Under the pieces are notes generated by a model. The model did not search any database, was not told the origin of the DNA, and worked only from the letters and a program-made list of their open reading frames with translations. Below are positions 16,461-23,276 of a stretch of DNA of 64,000 bases, one piece after another. Position 1 is the first letter of the stretch, and every line of letters starts with the position of its first letter. A program made the translations under genes and the position numbers. The stretch spans positions 1 through 64,000 of the forward strand of contig CAJXOF010000003.1 in NCBI GenBank assembly GCA_913057945.1, read 5' to 3'. The DNA comes from an uncultured Hyphomonadaceae bacterium. Its GTDB lineage: Bacteria; Pseudomonadota; Alphaproteobacteria; Caulobacterales; Hyphomonadaceae.

Positions 16461-17264
16461 ATGACCCGACAGCCCCATCGTCAACGCCTGATCCGGCAGG
16501 TCCGGCTCCAGCGCCTGCTGGGGCGGAGCATGGCGGAGATCGCGGCGCAGGCCAGCCGAAGCCGCAGTACGGTCTGGCGTGTGATCCGGGACAATGGGCT
16601 CGACGGCCCGGAGATGCCGCTGGAGCGCCAGCGCCTGTCGCTGAGCGAGGCGCACGACAAGGCGGTGGACCGCATGTTGGCGGCGGATGTGACGCCGGAG
16701 GAGCTGCGCGCGCTGACTGGGCTGATCATGCGGCTGGCGGCGGAAATCCGGCGGATGGAAATGGCGGTGGCGACTTGGGAAGGGGATGAGGATGTGCGGA
16801 TTGCCGGACGTGCCAGCGAAGACGAAACGGGCGAAGACGCCGAAGACGAACTCTCTCCCGCTGCTGAACAATGCCGGCTCGATGCCCTTGCAGCCGGATT
16901 TCAGACAAAGGGCGCGTCTGGCGGCGCAGAGCAACGACTGGAGCACGCTGGCGGAATGGGAGCGCAGCCTGGTCAGCCAGAATCCGTGGATTCTCGACGC
17001 CCGCGATATACAGGTGCCGCCGCCGGACGGATGGCGGAACTTCGTGTTCATGGGCGGACGCGGCGCTGGGAAGACGCGGGCGGGGGCCGAATGGCTCCGC
17101 TGGTCGATGTTGCAGGGCGGGTGCCGCCGGGCGGCGCTGGTGGGGCCAGCCCTGCACGATGTGCGCGAAGTCATGATCGACGGGCCGAGCGGGCTGAAAT
17201 GGATCGAGCCGCTGAAATGCCGCCGCCCGTCCTACTCACCGAGTCGGCGTATCCTGAGTTTTGA
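16461..17264 (+). CDS. GTA g1-like protein (HTH, small-terminase-like); 3' part of the frame overlaps g2
   Basis: Open frame of 267 residues from a strong GCAGGAGG-preceded ATG. Residues ~1-60 form a helix-turn-helix (LLGRSMAEIAAQASRSRSTVW), followed by a helical segment (~65-110) and an acidic tail. This fits the first gene of RcGTA-type clusters, which act with the terminase in packaging. From about residue 110 the frame runs out of phase through the terminase gene for 479 bases and reads like a shadow (Gly/Arg-rich). Either the real protein ends in a frameshift near 16790-16860 or the overlap is simply open. Confidence 0.6.
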   Translation: MTRQPHRQRLIRQVRLQRLLGRSMAEIAAQASRSRSTVWRVIRDNGLDGPEMPLERQRLSLSEAHDKAVDRMLAADVTPEELRALTGLIMRLAAEIRRMEMAVATWEGDEDVRIAGRASEDETGEDAEDELSPAAEQCRLDALAAGFQTKGASGGAEQRLEHAGGMGAQPGQPESVDSRRPRYTGAAAGRMAELRVHGRTRRWEDAGGGRMAPLVDVAGRVPPGGAGGASPARCARSHDRRAERAEMDRAAEMPPPVLLTESAYPEF

Positions 17265-18177
17265 CAATGGCGCCGAGGCGCACGTCTTCTCCGCCGAAGA
17301 CCCGGACAGTTTGCGGGGGCCACAATTCGATGTGGCGTGGTGTGACGAGATCGCCGCCTGGATGCGCGGGCAGGCCGTGTGGGACACGTTGCAGATGGGG
17401 CTGAGGCTGGGCGTGGACCCGCGCGTGATGGCGACGACCACGCCGCGGCCGACCGTCTTCTTCAAGGGAGTGCTGGCCGCGCCCGGCACACTCGTCCGGC
17501 AGGCCAGCATGGCGGAGAATGCGAAGAATTTGTCGGACGGGTTCGTGGCCGCGATGCAGGCCGCCTATGGGGGCAGCGCGCTCGCCCGGCAGGAAATTCA
17601 TGGCGAATTGCTGGAAGATGCCGAGGGCGCGCTGTTCCGTCGGCAGATGATTGACGCGGCGCGGGTGAGCGCGCCGCCGATGCTGGAGGATGTGATCGTG
17701 GCGGTGGACCCGCCGGCGACCAGCGGGCCTGCGGCGGATGCGTGCGGGATCATTGCGGCGGGCGTGCGGGCGGGGGTCGCCTATGTGCTGGCCGATGCCT
17801 CGGCGCCGGGACTGAAGCCGCTCGACTGGGCGCGGCGGGCGGTGGCGGTCTGCCGCGAGGTCGGCGCGCGCGAGATCATCGCGGAATCGAACCAGGGCGG
17901 GGAGATGGTGCGGCAGGTGCTGGAAAGCGCCGGGGCGGATGTGCCCGTGCGGCTGGTCCATGCGCAGCTCGGCAAGCGCGCGCGGGCGGCGCCGGTGGCG
18001 ACGCTGTACGAACAGGGGCGGGTCGCGCATGTCGGCCTGTTGCCGACACTGGAAGACCAGATGTGCCAGTTCGGCGCCGAGGGCTTTCGCGGGTCGCCCG
18101 ACCGCGTCGATGCGCTGGTCTGGGCCATCTGGGCACTTTTGCGGCAGGGCAGCGGACCTTGGGTGCGGGTCTTGTGA
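16786..18177 (+). CDS. GTA terminase large subunit (g2)
   Basis: Up to 463 residues. The packaging motor: ATPase plus nuclease that loads DNA into GTA heads. Visible: the lead-in segment DWSTLAEWERSLVSQNPW typical of GTA terminases, Walker A GGRGAGKTR (~88-96), Walker B DVAWCDE (~181-187), and nuclease-domain acids in IVAVDPPATSG (~305) and the following AESNQGGEMV stretch, ending PDRVDALVWAIWALL. Start uncertain: ATG 16786 or 16792 follow AAGGGG-like sites, while ATG 16882 begins at the conserved part. It overlaps the open g1 frame. Confidence 0.9.
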   Translation: MRMCGLPDVPAKTKRAKTPKTNSLPLLNNAGSMPLQPDFRQRARLAAQSNDWSTLAEWERSLVSQNPWILDARDIQVPPPDGWRNFVFMGGRGAGKTRAGAEWLRWSMLQGGCRRAALVGPALHDVREVMIDGPSGLKWIEPLKCRRPSYSPSRRILSFDNGAEAHVFSAEDPDSLRGPQFDVAWCDEIAAWMRGQAVWDTLQMGLRLGVDPRVMATTTPRPTVFFKGVLAAPGTLVRQASMAENAKNLSDGFVAAMQAAYGGSALARQEIHGELLEDAEGALFRRQMIDAARVSAPPMLEDVIVAVDPPATSGPAADACGIIAAGVRAGVAYVLADASAPGLKPLDWARRAVAVCREVGAREIIAESNQGGEMVRQVLESAGADVPVRLVHAQLGKRARAAPVATLYEQGRVAHVGLLPTLEDQMCQFGAEGFRGSPDRVDALVWAIWALLRQGSGPWVRVL

Positions 18178-18237
18178 TCTGCCTTGATCTCGCCTGACCC
18201 GTGATCGAAGGTGCGGGTCGGAAGCGAGGGATTTCAG

Positions 18238-19350
18238 ATGAGCCAGATGACACGCCGGGCCTTTACCGCAACCGGCCTGACTGCGGCGGTGGCCGGATGC
18301 GCAAGCGTTCCGCAGGCGCCGGGCGTCGTGATGAAGCCGGTGCCGCCGGTGCTTGTGTCCGCCGACCGGGTCGTGCGGGTGGATGTGGGGCTCCGGCCCT
18401 ACCGGGCGTCCGGCTTCCGGGTCGAGCGGGAGATGCTGGGCGAGACGGCGGTGATCCACAATTACGGGCATGGCGGCGGCGGGATCACCCTGTCCTGGGG
18501 CTCGGCGCAACTGGCCGTGGACGAAGGCTTCGATCCGGGCGTGACGGAGTATGCGGTGCTGGGCGCGGGGGCGCTGGGAATGTCGACCGCCATGCTGTTG
18601 CTTGAGCGCGGGGCGAATGTGACCCTCTATGCCAAGGCGCTGAGCCCGAACACGACCTCCAATATTGCGGGCGGGCAGTGGTGGCCGGCCTCGGTCTATG
18701 ATGCGGCGACCGTTTCACCCGGCTATATGGCCCGGCATGTCGCGGCAGCGCGGCATTCCTTCCGGCGCTTCCAGCTGCTGACCGGGCCGGAATATGGCGT
18801 CAGCTGGGAGGTGAACTACGTCCTGTCGGACCGGCCGGTGGCCCACCATCCGGCGCGGACAGGACATCCGATGGAAGAGTTCGCGGTCAATGTCGTCGAT
18901 TATGCGCCGGGGGAGTTGCCCTTCACGACCGCCCATGCGCGCAGTTTCGACACGATGATGGTGGATACGCCCTATTATCTCCGCCGGCTGGAAGAGGACA
19001 TACGGGAACGGGGTGGACGGATCATCGTGCGTGAATTCCGGGACGCTGCGGACGTGGCGGCGCTGCCGGAACAGGTCGTGTTCAATTGTACCGGGCTCGG
19101 CGCGGGGCAGCTGTTCGGGGATGCTGAAATTCATCCGGTGCGCGGCCAGCTGGTCATCCTGGAGCCGCAGGCCGAGATCGACTACAACATCATCACAGGC
19201 GGCAGCGCCTACATGTTCGGCCGGCGCGACGGGATCGTGCTGGGCGGGACGTTCCAGCACCACAATTGGTCTCTTGAGCCGGATGATGCGGACACCGCCG
19301 CCATCCTCGCCGCAAACCGGCGCCTGTTTGCGGCTGGGGTGGGGGTATGA
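18238..19350 (+). CDS. Circularly permuted D-amino-acid-oxidase-like FAD protein with Tat lipoprotein signal
   Basis: 370 residues. Twin-arginine signal (RR at 6-7) with Cys21 after AVAG. The DAO hallmark HNYGHGGGGITLSWG, normally at the C-terminal end, is at 74-88, right after a GLRPYRASGF block that also belongs near the C-terminus. Only then comes the FAD Rossmann motif VLGAGALGMS (107-116), the SNIAGGQWWP block (141-150), VFNCTGLGAG, PVRGQL, and finally GGTFQHHNWS, which in DAO precedes the GLRP block. The order is thus a clean circular permutation, and the protein ends where the cycle closes. Probably an exported flavin oxidase; substrate unknown. It lies 60 bases after terL, inside the GTA cluster. 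Confidence 0.85.
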   Translation: MSQMTRRAFTATGLTAAVAGCASVPQAPGVVMKPVPPVLVSADRVVRVDVGLRPYRASGFRVEREMLGETAVIHNYGHGGGGITLSWGSAQLAVDEGFDPGVTEYAVLGAGALGMSTAMLLLERGANVTLYAKALSPNTTSNIAGGQWWPASVYDAATVSPGYMARHVAAARHSFRRFQLLTGPEYGVSWEVNYVLSDRPVAHHPARTGHPMEEFAVNVVDYAPGELPFTTAHARSFDTMMVDTPYYLRRLEEDIRERGGRIIVREFRDAADVAALPEQVVFNCTGLGAGQLFGDAEIHPVRGQLVILEPQAEIDYNIITGGSAYMFGRRDGIVLGGTFQHHNWSLEPDDADTAAILAANRRLFAAGVGV

Positions 19351-19389
19351 TTGTGATCCGCATCACAGGTGATTTGAGGAAAGTCCGCG

Positions 19390-19448
19390 AGATCCCCCTC
19401 TAACTCCCCCTTTTCAAGGGGGAGGACAGGTGGGGGTCCACCGGACTA
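19390..19448. repeat. Intergenic inverted-repeat element, copy 1
   Basis: Hairpin-forming, C/G-run-rich element (CTAACTCCCCCTT ... AAGGGGGAGGACAGG). Bases 19416-19447 are identical for 32 bases to the reverse complement of 22646-22677, and the rest resembles the other end of that copy. It lies just past the DAO-like gene and touches the end of the decayed DUF559 gene. Confidence 0.85.
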
Positions 19449-19723
19449 GCCTTCGCGCTGCCGGATCAAGTCGATCTCGGACTTGATCTGCTGAGCCACC
19501 GCCTCAAGCGACTCATCGATATGAGAGACCGGAATGCGCATGATGGAGATCCCCCGTTCGCCAAGAAAGGCGTCTCGCCGGGCATCCCGGATCGGATCAT
19601 GCCAGTCGCTATCGACTTGCGGCTCAGAAGGAGCCACACCTTGTATTCCGTCTTCGATGCCGACTGGCGAAGGGCACGGGCGCGGCTTGTGTGTTCAGGC
19701 GTACGCGAGAACTTGTCCGCCAT
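19446..19723 (-). pseudogene. Decayed DUF559 endonuclease-like gene
   Basis: Two minus-strand frames together give the start and end of a DUF559 protein. The start (from 19723) has the usual ARALRQSASKTEYKVWLLL. In another frame the end has RRDAFLGERGISIMRIP followed by a helix. The middle 40 or so residues that hold the nuclease core (the RRQ...VDF...EVDGG region) are missing, with a frame change at the join. A deletion plus frameshift has destroyed it. It starts 6 bases after the stop of the ParA partner gene and runs to the edge of repeat copy 1. Confidence 0.78.
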
Positions 19724-19729
19724 GACGTA

Positions 19730-20173
19730 TCAGCCGCCCGTGCGGAAGGCTTTCCGGCCGAAATAGGCGTTCTTGGGGGCGGGCGGCGTGTCGTCGGGCT
19801 TGGTTTCTTCGGCGGTCTTGGCGGGTTCCGTCGGCGCGGGATTGGTGCCGTTCATCAGGCCGCGGATCCAGGCGCAGGCGGCCCCGGCAGTGGAGACTTC
19901 GAGATCCGGCACCGCGCGGTCCATGCGGCGCGCGAGCTGGCGGGCCTGGTGGGCGGTGAGGGATTTCAGCGTGGTCTCAAACAGGTCGCCGCCGACCGTT
20001 TCGCGCAGGGCCTTCATGTCATCCGTCGTCTGACCGGCCGAGATCATCAGCTTCTTGACCAGCAGCATGGTGGCCCCGGCGAAATCCTTCTCGCCGAGCC
20101 TGGCAAAGCGCTCGCGCTGGGCGAGCAGGGATTCCAGCGCCTTGGCGCTTGGGGGGGTGGCGGTGTCGCTCAT
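19730..20173 (-). CDS. Unknown protein coupled to a ParA-type ATPase (putative partner)
   Basis: 147 residues, no family recognised. Residues ~1-110 look alpha-helical and charged (AKALESLLAQRERFARLGEKD..., TAHQARQLARRMDRA), followed by a Pro/Thr/Ala/Glu-rich linker (~112-135) and a basic-aromatic end NAYFGRKAFRTGG. No ParB nuclease-fold or HTH motif visible. It overlaps the upstream ParA gene by ATGA, so the two are made together. ParA ATPases act with a partner that triggers ATP hydrolysis, and this position is the usual one for it. The basic tail with Phe and Arg might be the contact. All of this is inference. Confidence 0.7.
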   Translation of the reverse strand: MSDTATPPSAKALESLLAQRERFARLGEKDFAGATMLLVKKLMISAGQTTDDMKALRETVGGDLFETTLKSLTAHQARQLARRMDRAVPDLEVSTAGAACAWIRGLMNGTNPAPTEPAKTAEETKPDDTPPAPKNAYFGRKAFRTGG

Positions 20174-21054
20174 TGAATCTTCTCCCGCACTTCCTTGAGA
20201 AGGCTCTCGACAATGCCGAGCGCATCGCCGGGCCATTTGGCCTGCAGCGTCGGCTCGGGGCCAAGCTCGATCGGGTTGGTGGCAAAGCCCTGCTTCATCG
20301 GGACGACCGTCTTGAACATGTCGAATTCGGTTTCCTTGGCACTGGCCGCTTCGCGCATGGCGTTCAGCACGACCTGCTGGTGCGGGGTGCCATCATAGCG
20401 GGTGGCAAGGACGCAGGGCAGATTCTCGATGTCCCGGCCGCGCAGATTGCGCATGATGTCGCCGGTGAACAGGTCGAGGCCGAGCGTGGACATGAAGTCC
20501 GGAATCGTCGGTACAATGATGAGGTGGCTGGCGGCCAGCACGGTTTCGGTCATCACCGAGATGCCCGGAGGGCAGTCGCAGATGATGACGTCATATTCGG
20601 CCTTCAGCTTCTCGAAATCGTCGCGCATGCGGCGGCCGACCTGGCCCTGCAGCGCTTCCATCGAATAGCCCTTGGCGGTCAGCTCATAGATCAGCTCGCG
20701 CTCGGTCTTGCGCAGGCGCGGCGAGGACGGGATCAGGTCCAGTTCCAGCGGCTTGCCATTATAGGTGACGTCGGAGGCGTCGGTGACGATGAAATCTGAC
20801 AGGCGCTTGTGCTCGCCGGCAAAGAAATTCTCCAGCAGCCAGTCGGAAATCGTGACGTAGTCATTGATCGCCTGGAACAGATGCTCGTCGCCCTCATGGC
20901 CATAGACGAGCAGGGAGGCGTTGGCCTGGGTGTCGAGATCCACGACCAGTGTGCGGAAGCCATTGGCGGCAAAAGCCTCAGCCAGACTGACACAAGTGGT
21001 GGTTTTGCCAACGCCGCCTTTGGAGTTGGCGACGGAAATGACACGTGCCGACAT
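20170..21054 (-). CDS. ParA/Soj-family P-loop ATPase
   Basis: 294 residues. Deviant Walker A SKGGVGKTT with signature Lys12 and Lys17, Walker A' VVDLDTQAN, Walker B VIICDCPPG. No N-terminal HTH, so it is the small ParA type that forms ATP-dependent dimers on nucleoid DNA and positions DNA or protein cargo. An insert with many acidic residues sits between A' and B (~60-130). It is not MipZ-like, because the DLDLRQ signature is absent. AAGGAG ribosome site. First gene of a two-gene operon pointing against the GTA genes, between terL and portal. Confidence 0.88.
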   Translation of the reverse strand: MSARVISVANSKGGVGKTTTCVSLAEAFAANGFRTLVVDLDTQANASLLVYGHEGDEHLFQAINDYVTISDWLLENFFAGEHKRLSDFIVTDASDVTYNGKPLELDLIPSSPRLRKTERELIYELTAKGYSMEALQGQVGRRMRDDFEKLKAEYDVIICDCPPGISVMTETVLAASHLIIVPTIPDFMSTLGLDLFTGDIMRNLRGRDIENLPCVLATRYDGTPHQQVVLNAMREAASAKETEFDMFKTVVPMKQGFATNPIELGPEPTLQAKWPGDALGIVESLLKEVREKIQ

Positions 21055-21271
21055 TCTGTTAGCTCCTTCGCCCCTGATCGAATGGCGAAAAAGCAGATTT
21101 GGACCCGTCTGGCTATGGCTGCGGGGGAATAAAATACAGGGAAAATTTTGCTCCAATCCTCAGCTTTCTCTGTTTAGCGGGCTGATTTCCTGCGAGTTTT
21201 TTTGGCTGAATCCGATGGGGCCGGTGAGGATTTAATTTCTGCTCATCAACGCAAATGGAGCAGCGCCCCTC

Positions 21272-22399
21272 ATGAACCCGATCTGGCCTTTCAGCCGCCG
21301 TCCCCGCGAGGCGAAATCTGCGCCGCCCCTGGTCGCGCTTTCTGACGTCGGGGCGGCCCGTTGGGGCAGCCGGGACGGCGCGGCGCTGACCCGGGACGGC
21401 TACCTCGCCAATGCCATCGCCTATCGCGCGGTGCGCATGGTGGCGGAGGCGGCGGCCTCGGTGCCGCTGGTGACCGGCCATGACGGGGCGGCGCGCCTGA
21501 TACGACGCCCCCAGCCAGACGGCATTGCGACAGAATTGTTCGAGACGGCCTATTCCCAGCTCCAGTTGACGGGGAATGCCTTCCTGGAGGGCGTGCGGCT
21601 GGACGCGGCGGAGGGGGTTTCGGCGCTTTACGCGCTCAGCCCCTCGGCGATGCGGCCGGTGTCGGATGCGCGGGGCTGGGTCGAGGCCTGGGCGGTGCGC
21701 GAGCGCCACGGGGAACGGCTGATCCGGCGCGATGCCGAGACCGGCTGGAGCCCGGTGCTGCACCTGAAACTGTTCAACCCGGTCAGCGACACGCTGGGGC
21801 TGCCCCCGCTGGGCGCGGCAAGGCGGGCGCTGGATCTGCACAATGCGAGCGCCGACTGGGCCAAGGCCCTGATCGACAATTCGGCCAAGCCGTCTGGCGC
21901 GCTGGTCTATGGCGGGCATGGGCGGATGCCGCCGGACCAGTTCGACGCGCTGAAGGCCGAGCTGGAAGGCATGTATTCCGGCGCGGCGAATGCCGGGCGG
22001 CCGCTATTGCTGGAAGGCGGGCTCGACTGGCGGCCAATGTCATTGTCGCCGGCCGAGATGGATTTCCTTCAGGCGCGGCACGGCGCGGCGCGTGAGATCG
22101 CGCTGGCGCTCGGCGTGCCGCCCATGCTGCTCGGGATTCCGGGGGATAATACGTATTCGAACTACAAGGAGGCGAACCTCGCCTTCTGGCGGATGACCGT
22201 CTTGCCGCTGGCGCAGAAGATGGCGGCGGCGCTGTCGGCCTGGCTGGATGTGCCGTTCGGGGCGGAGGTGGAGGTGCGCGCGGACATTGATCGCGTGCCC
22301 GCCCTGTCGGCCGAGCGCGATGCGCTCTGGGCGCGGCTGGAAGGCGCGAGCTTTGCGACCGGCGAAGAGAAGCGAAAGCTGGCGGGGCTGCAGCCATGA
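21272..22399 (+). CDS. GTA portal protein (g3), HK97 family
   Basis: 375 residues. The portal ring at one head vertex binds terminase and passes DNA. The N-terminal region NAIAYRAVRMVAEAAASVPL, the central LKLFNPVSDTLGLPPLGAARRAL, and GVPPMLLGIPGDNTYSNYKEAN are the usual landmarks of HK97/GTA portals. ATG with a GGAGC site after a 217-base gap shared with the divergent ParA operon; that gap is AT-richer and probably holds promoters for both. Resumes the GTA gene order after the insert. Confidence 0.92.
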   Translation: MNPIWPFSRRPREAKSAPPLVALSDVGAARWGSRDGAALTRDGYLANAIAYRAVRMVAEAAASVPLVTGHDGAARLIRRPQPDGIATELFETAYSQLQLTGNAFLEGVRLDAAEGVSALYALSPSAMRPVSDARGWVEAWAVRERHGERLIRRDAETGWSPVLHLKLFNPVSDTLGLPPLGAARRALDLHNASADWAKALIDNSAKPSGALVYGGHGRMPPDQFDALKAELEGMYSGAANAGRPLLLEGGLDWRPMSLSPAEMDFLQARHGAAREIALALGVPPMLLGIPGDNTYSNYKEANLAFWRMTVLPLAQKMAAALSAWLDVPFGAEVEVRADIDRVPALSAERDALWARLEGASFATGEEKRKLAGLQP

Positions 22400-22626
22400 A
22401 GCTCGACCGGAAAGTGACGATCGGATTCCTCGTCGCCGTGCTGGTGCAGACCGGCGGGGCGCTGGTCTGGGCGGGCGCGGCAGCGGAGCGGATCTCGACG
22501 CTGGAAGACACGGTCCGGGATCGGCGCAGCGTGGTCGAGCGGCTGGCGCGCGTCGAAGAGGGCGTGGACCGGATGGAAAGCCAGCTGGACCGGATCGAGC
22601 GGCGACTGGAGGGCGCGGATGAATAG
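22396..22626 (+). CDS. GTA g3.5-like small membrane protein
   Basis: 76 residues. One membrane helix (~8-30, IGFLVAVLVQTGGALVWAGA) followed by a charged heptad-patterned helix with repeated Arg/Glu/Leu (VVERLARVEEGVDRMESQLDRIERR), likely a coiled coil. RcGTA has a small gene in the same place between portal and protease. Its start overlaps the portal stop by ATGA, and its stop overlaps the protease start by 8 bases. Function unknown. Confidence 0.75.
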   Translation: MKLDRKVTIGFLVAVLVQTGGALVWAGAAAERISTLEDTVRDRRSVVERLARVEEGVDRMESQLDRIERRLEGADE

Positions 22627-23164
22627 GGGTGTGTTTCGTGGGGAGAGTCCGGTGGACCCCCACCTGTCCTCCCCCTTCCAGGGGGAGGAACGCCAACGGC
22701 ATGTCCGGTCTGTTCTCCCCCCTGAAAGGGGGGAGTTAGGGGGAGGTCTTCGAACGCGCAGGCCCCTCCTCATCGAAGGCTATGCCTCGCTGTTCGGCGT
22801 GCCGGATGCGAGCGGGGATGTCGTGCGGGCGGGCGCCTTTGCCCGCAGCCTGCAACGGGGCACGCAGCTGCCGATGCTGTTGCAACACAGGCCGGGCACG
22901 ATGGCCGGGCGCTGGGTGCGGATGATCGAGGATGGACGCGGGCTCTATGTGCGCGGTCTCGTCGAGGGCGTGGCGGCGCGGTCCCTGGTGGCGCAGGGGC
23001 TCAGCGGCCTCTCCATCGGCTTCCGCCCGCGCCTCTGGAATGCACGGCGCCCGGACGGGCGGGAACTGGTCGAGGTGGACCTTGTCGAGGTCTCCCTTGT
23101 GACCAGCCCGATGCAGGCACGGGCCCGGTTTTCCCTGCTGGGGGCGGAGGCGAAAGCGGCGTGA
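22619..23164 (+). CDS. GTA prohead protease (g4), HK97 family, with a repeat-derived N-terminus
   Basis: 181 residues. Serine protease that processes the capsid protein during head maturation. The conserved domain starts at about residue 50 (LLIEGYASLFG) and continues through DASGDVVRAGAFARSL, LPMLLQHRPGTMAGRW with the catalytic His, and LSGLSIGFRP with the catalytic Ser. Residues ~10-44 are encoded by a copy of the intergenic repeat found at 19390, giving an odd Pro/Glu/Gly/Arg stretch. The only start in frame near the g3.5 stop is the ATG at 22619, so the repeat appears to be translated as a leader. Confidence 0.88.
   Translation: MNRGVFRGESPVDPHLSSPFQGEERQRHVRSVLPPERGELGGGLRTRRPLLIEGYASLFGVPDASGDVVRAGAFARSLQRGTQLPMLLQHRPGTMAGRWVRMIEDGRGLYVRGLVEGVAARSLVAQGLSGLSIGFRPRLWNARRPDGRELVEVDLVEVSLVTSPMQARARFSLLGAEAKAA
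22646..22748. repeat. Intergenic inverted-repeat element, copy 2 (inside the protease gene)
   Basis: Two successive hairpins of C/G runs. The first 32 bases equal the reverse complement of 19416-19447, and the end (GGGGGGAGTTAGGGGGA) resembles the other end of copy 1. It is inverted relative to copy 1 and lies in frame at codons 10-44 of the protease gene. Confidence 0.85.
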
Positions 23165-23184
23165 TCCGGAAGCCCGCGCTCGTG

Positions 23185-23246
23185 CTTCGACTTCGCTCAG
23201 CATGAGCGCTTTGAAAGTACAGAACTCATCCTGAGCGAAGTCGAAG
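23185..23246. repeat. Palindromic REP-like element between protease and capsid genes
   Basis: The 22-base arms 23185-23206 and 23225-23246 (CTTCGACTTCGCTCAG.. / ..CTGAGCGAAGTCGAAG) pair with a single mismatch around an 18-base loop. This arm sequence is typical of dispersed palindromes in alphaproteobacteria. It forms a stable hairpin in the 112-base gap before the capsid gene. It could stabilise the capsid mRNA 5' end or lower upstream read-through. Confidence 0.75.
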
Positions 23247-23276
23247 GATGGTGAATTTGAGAGGAATGGAGACAGC

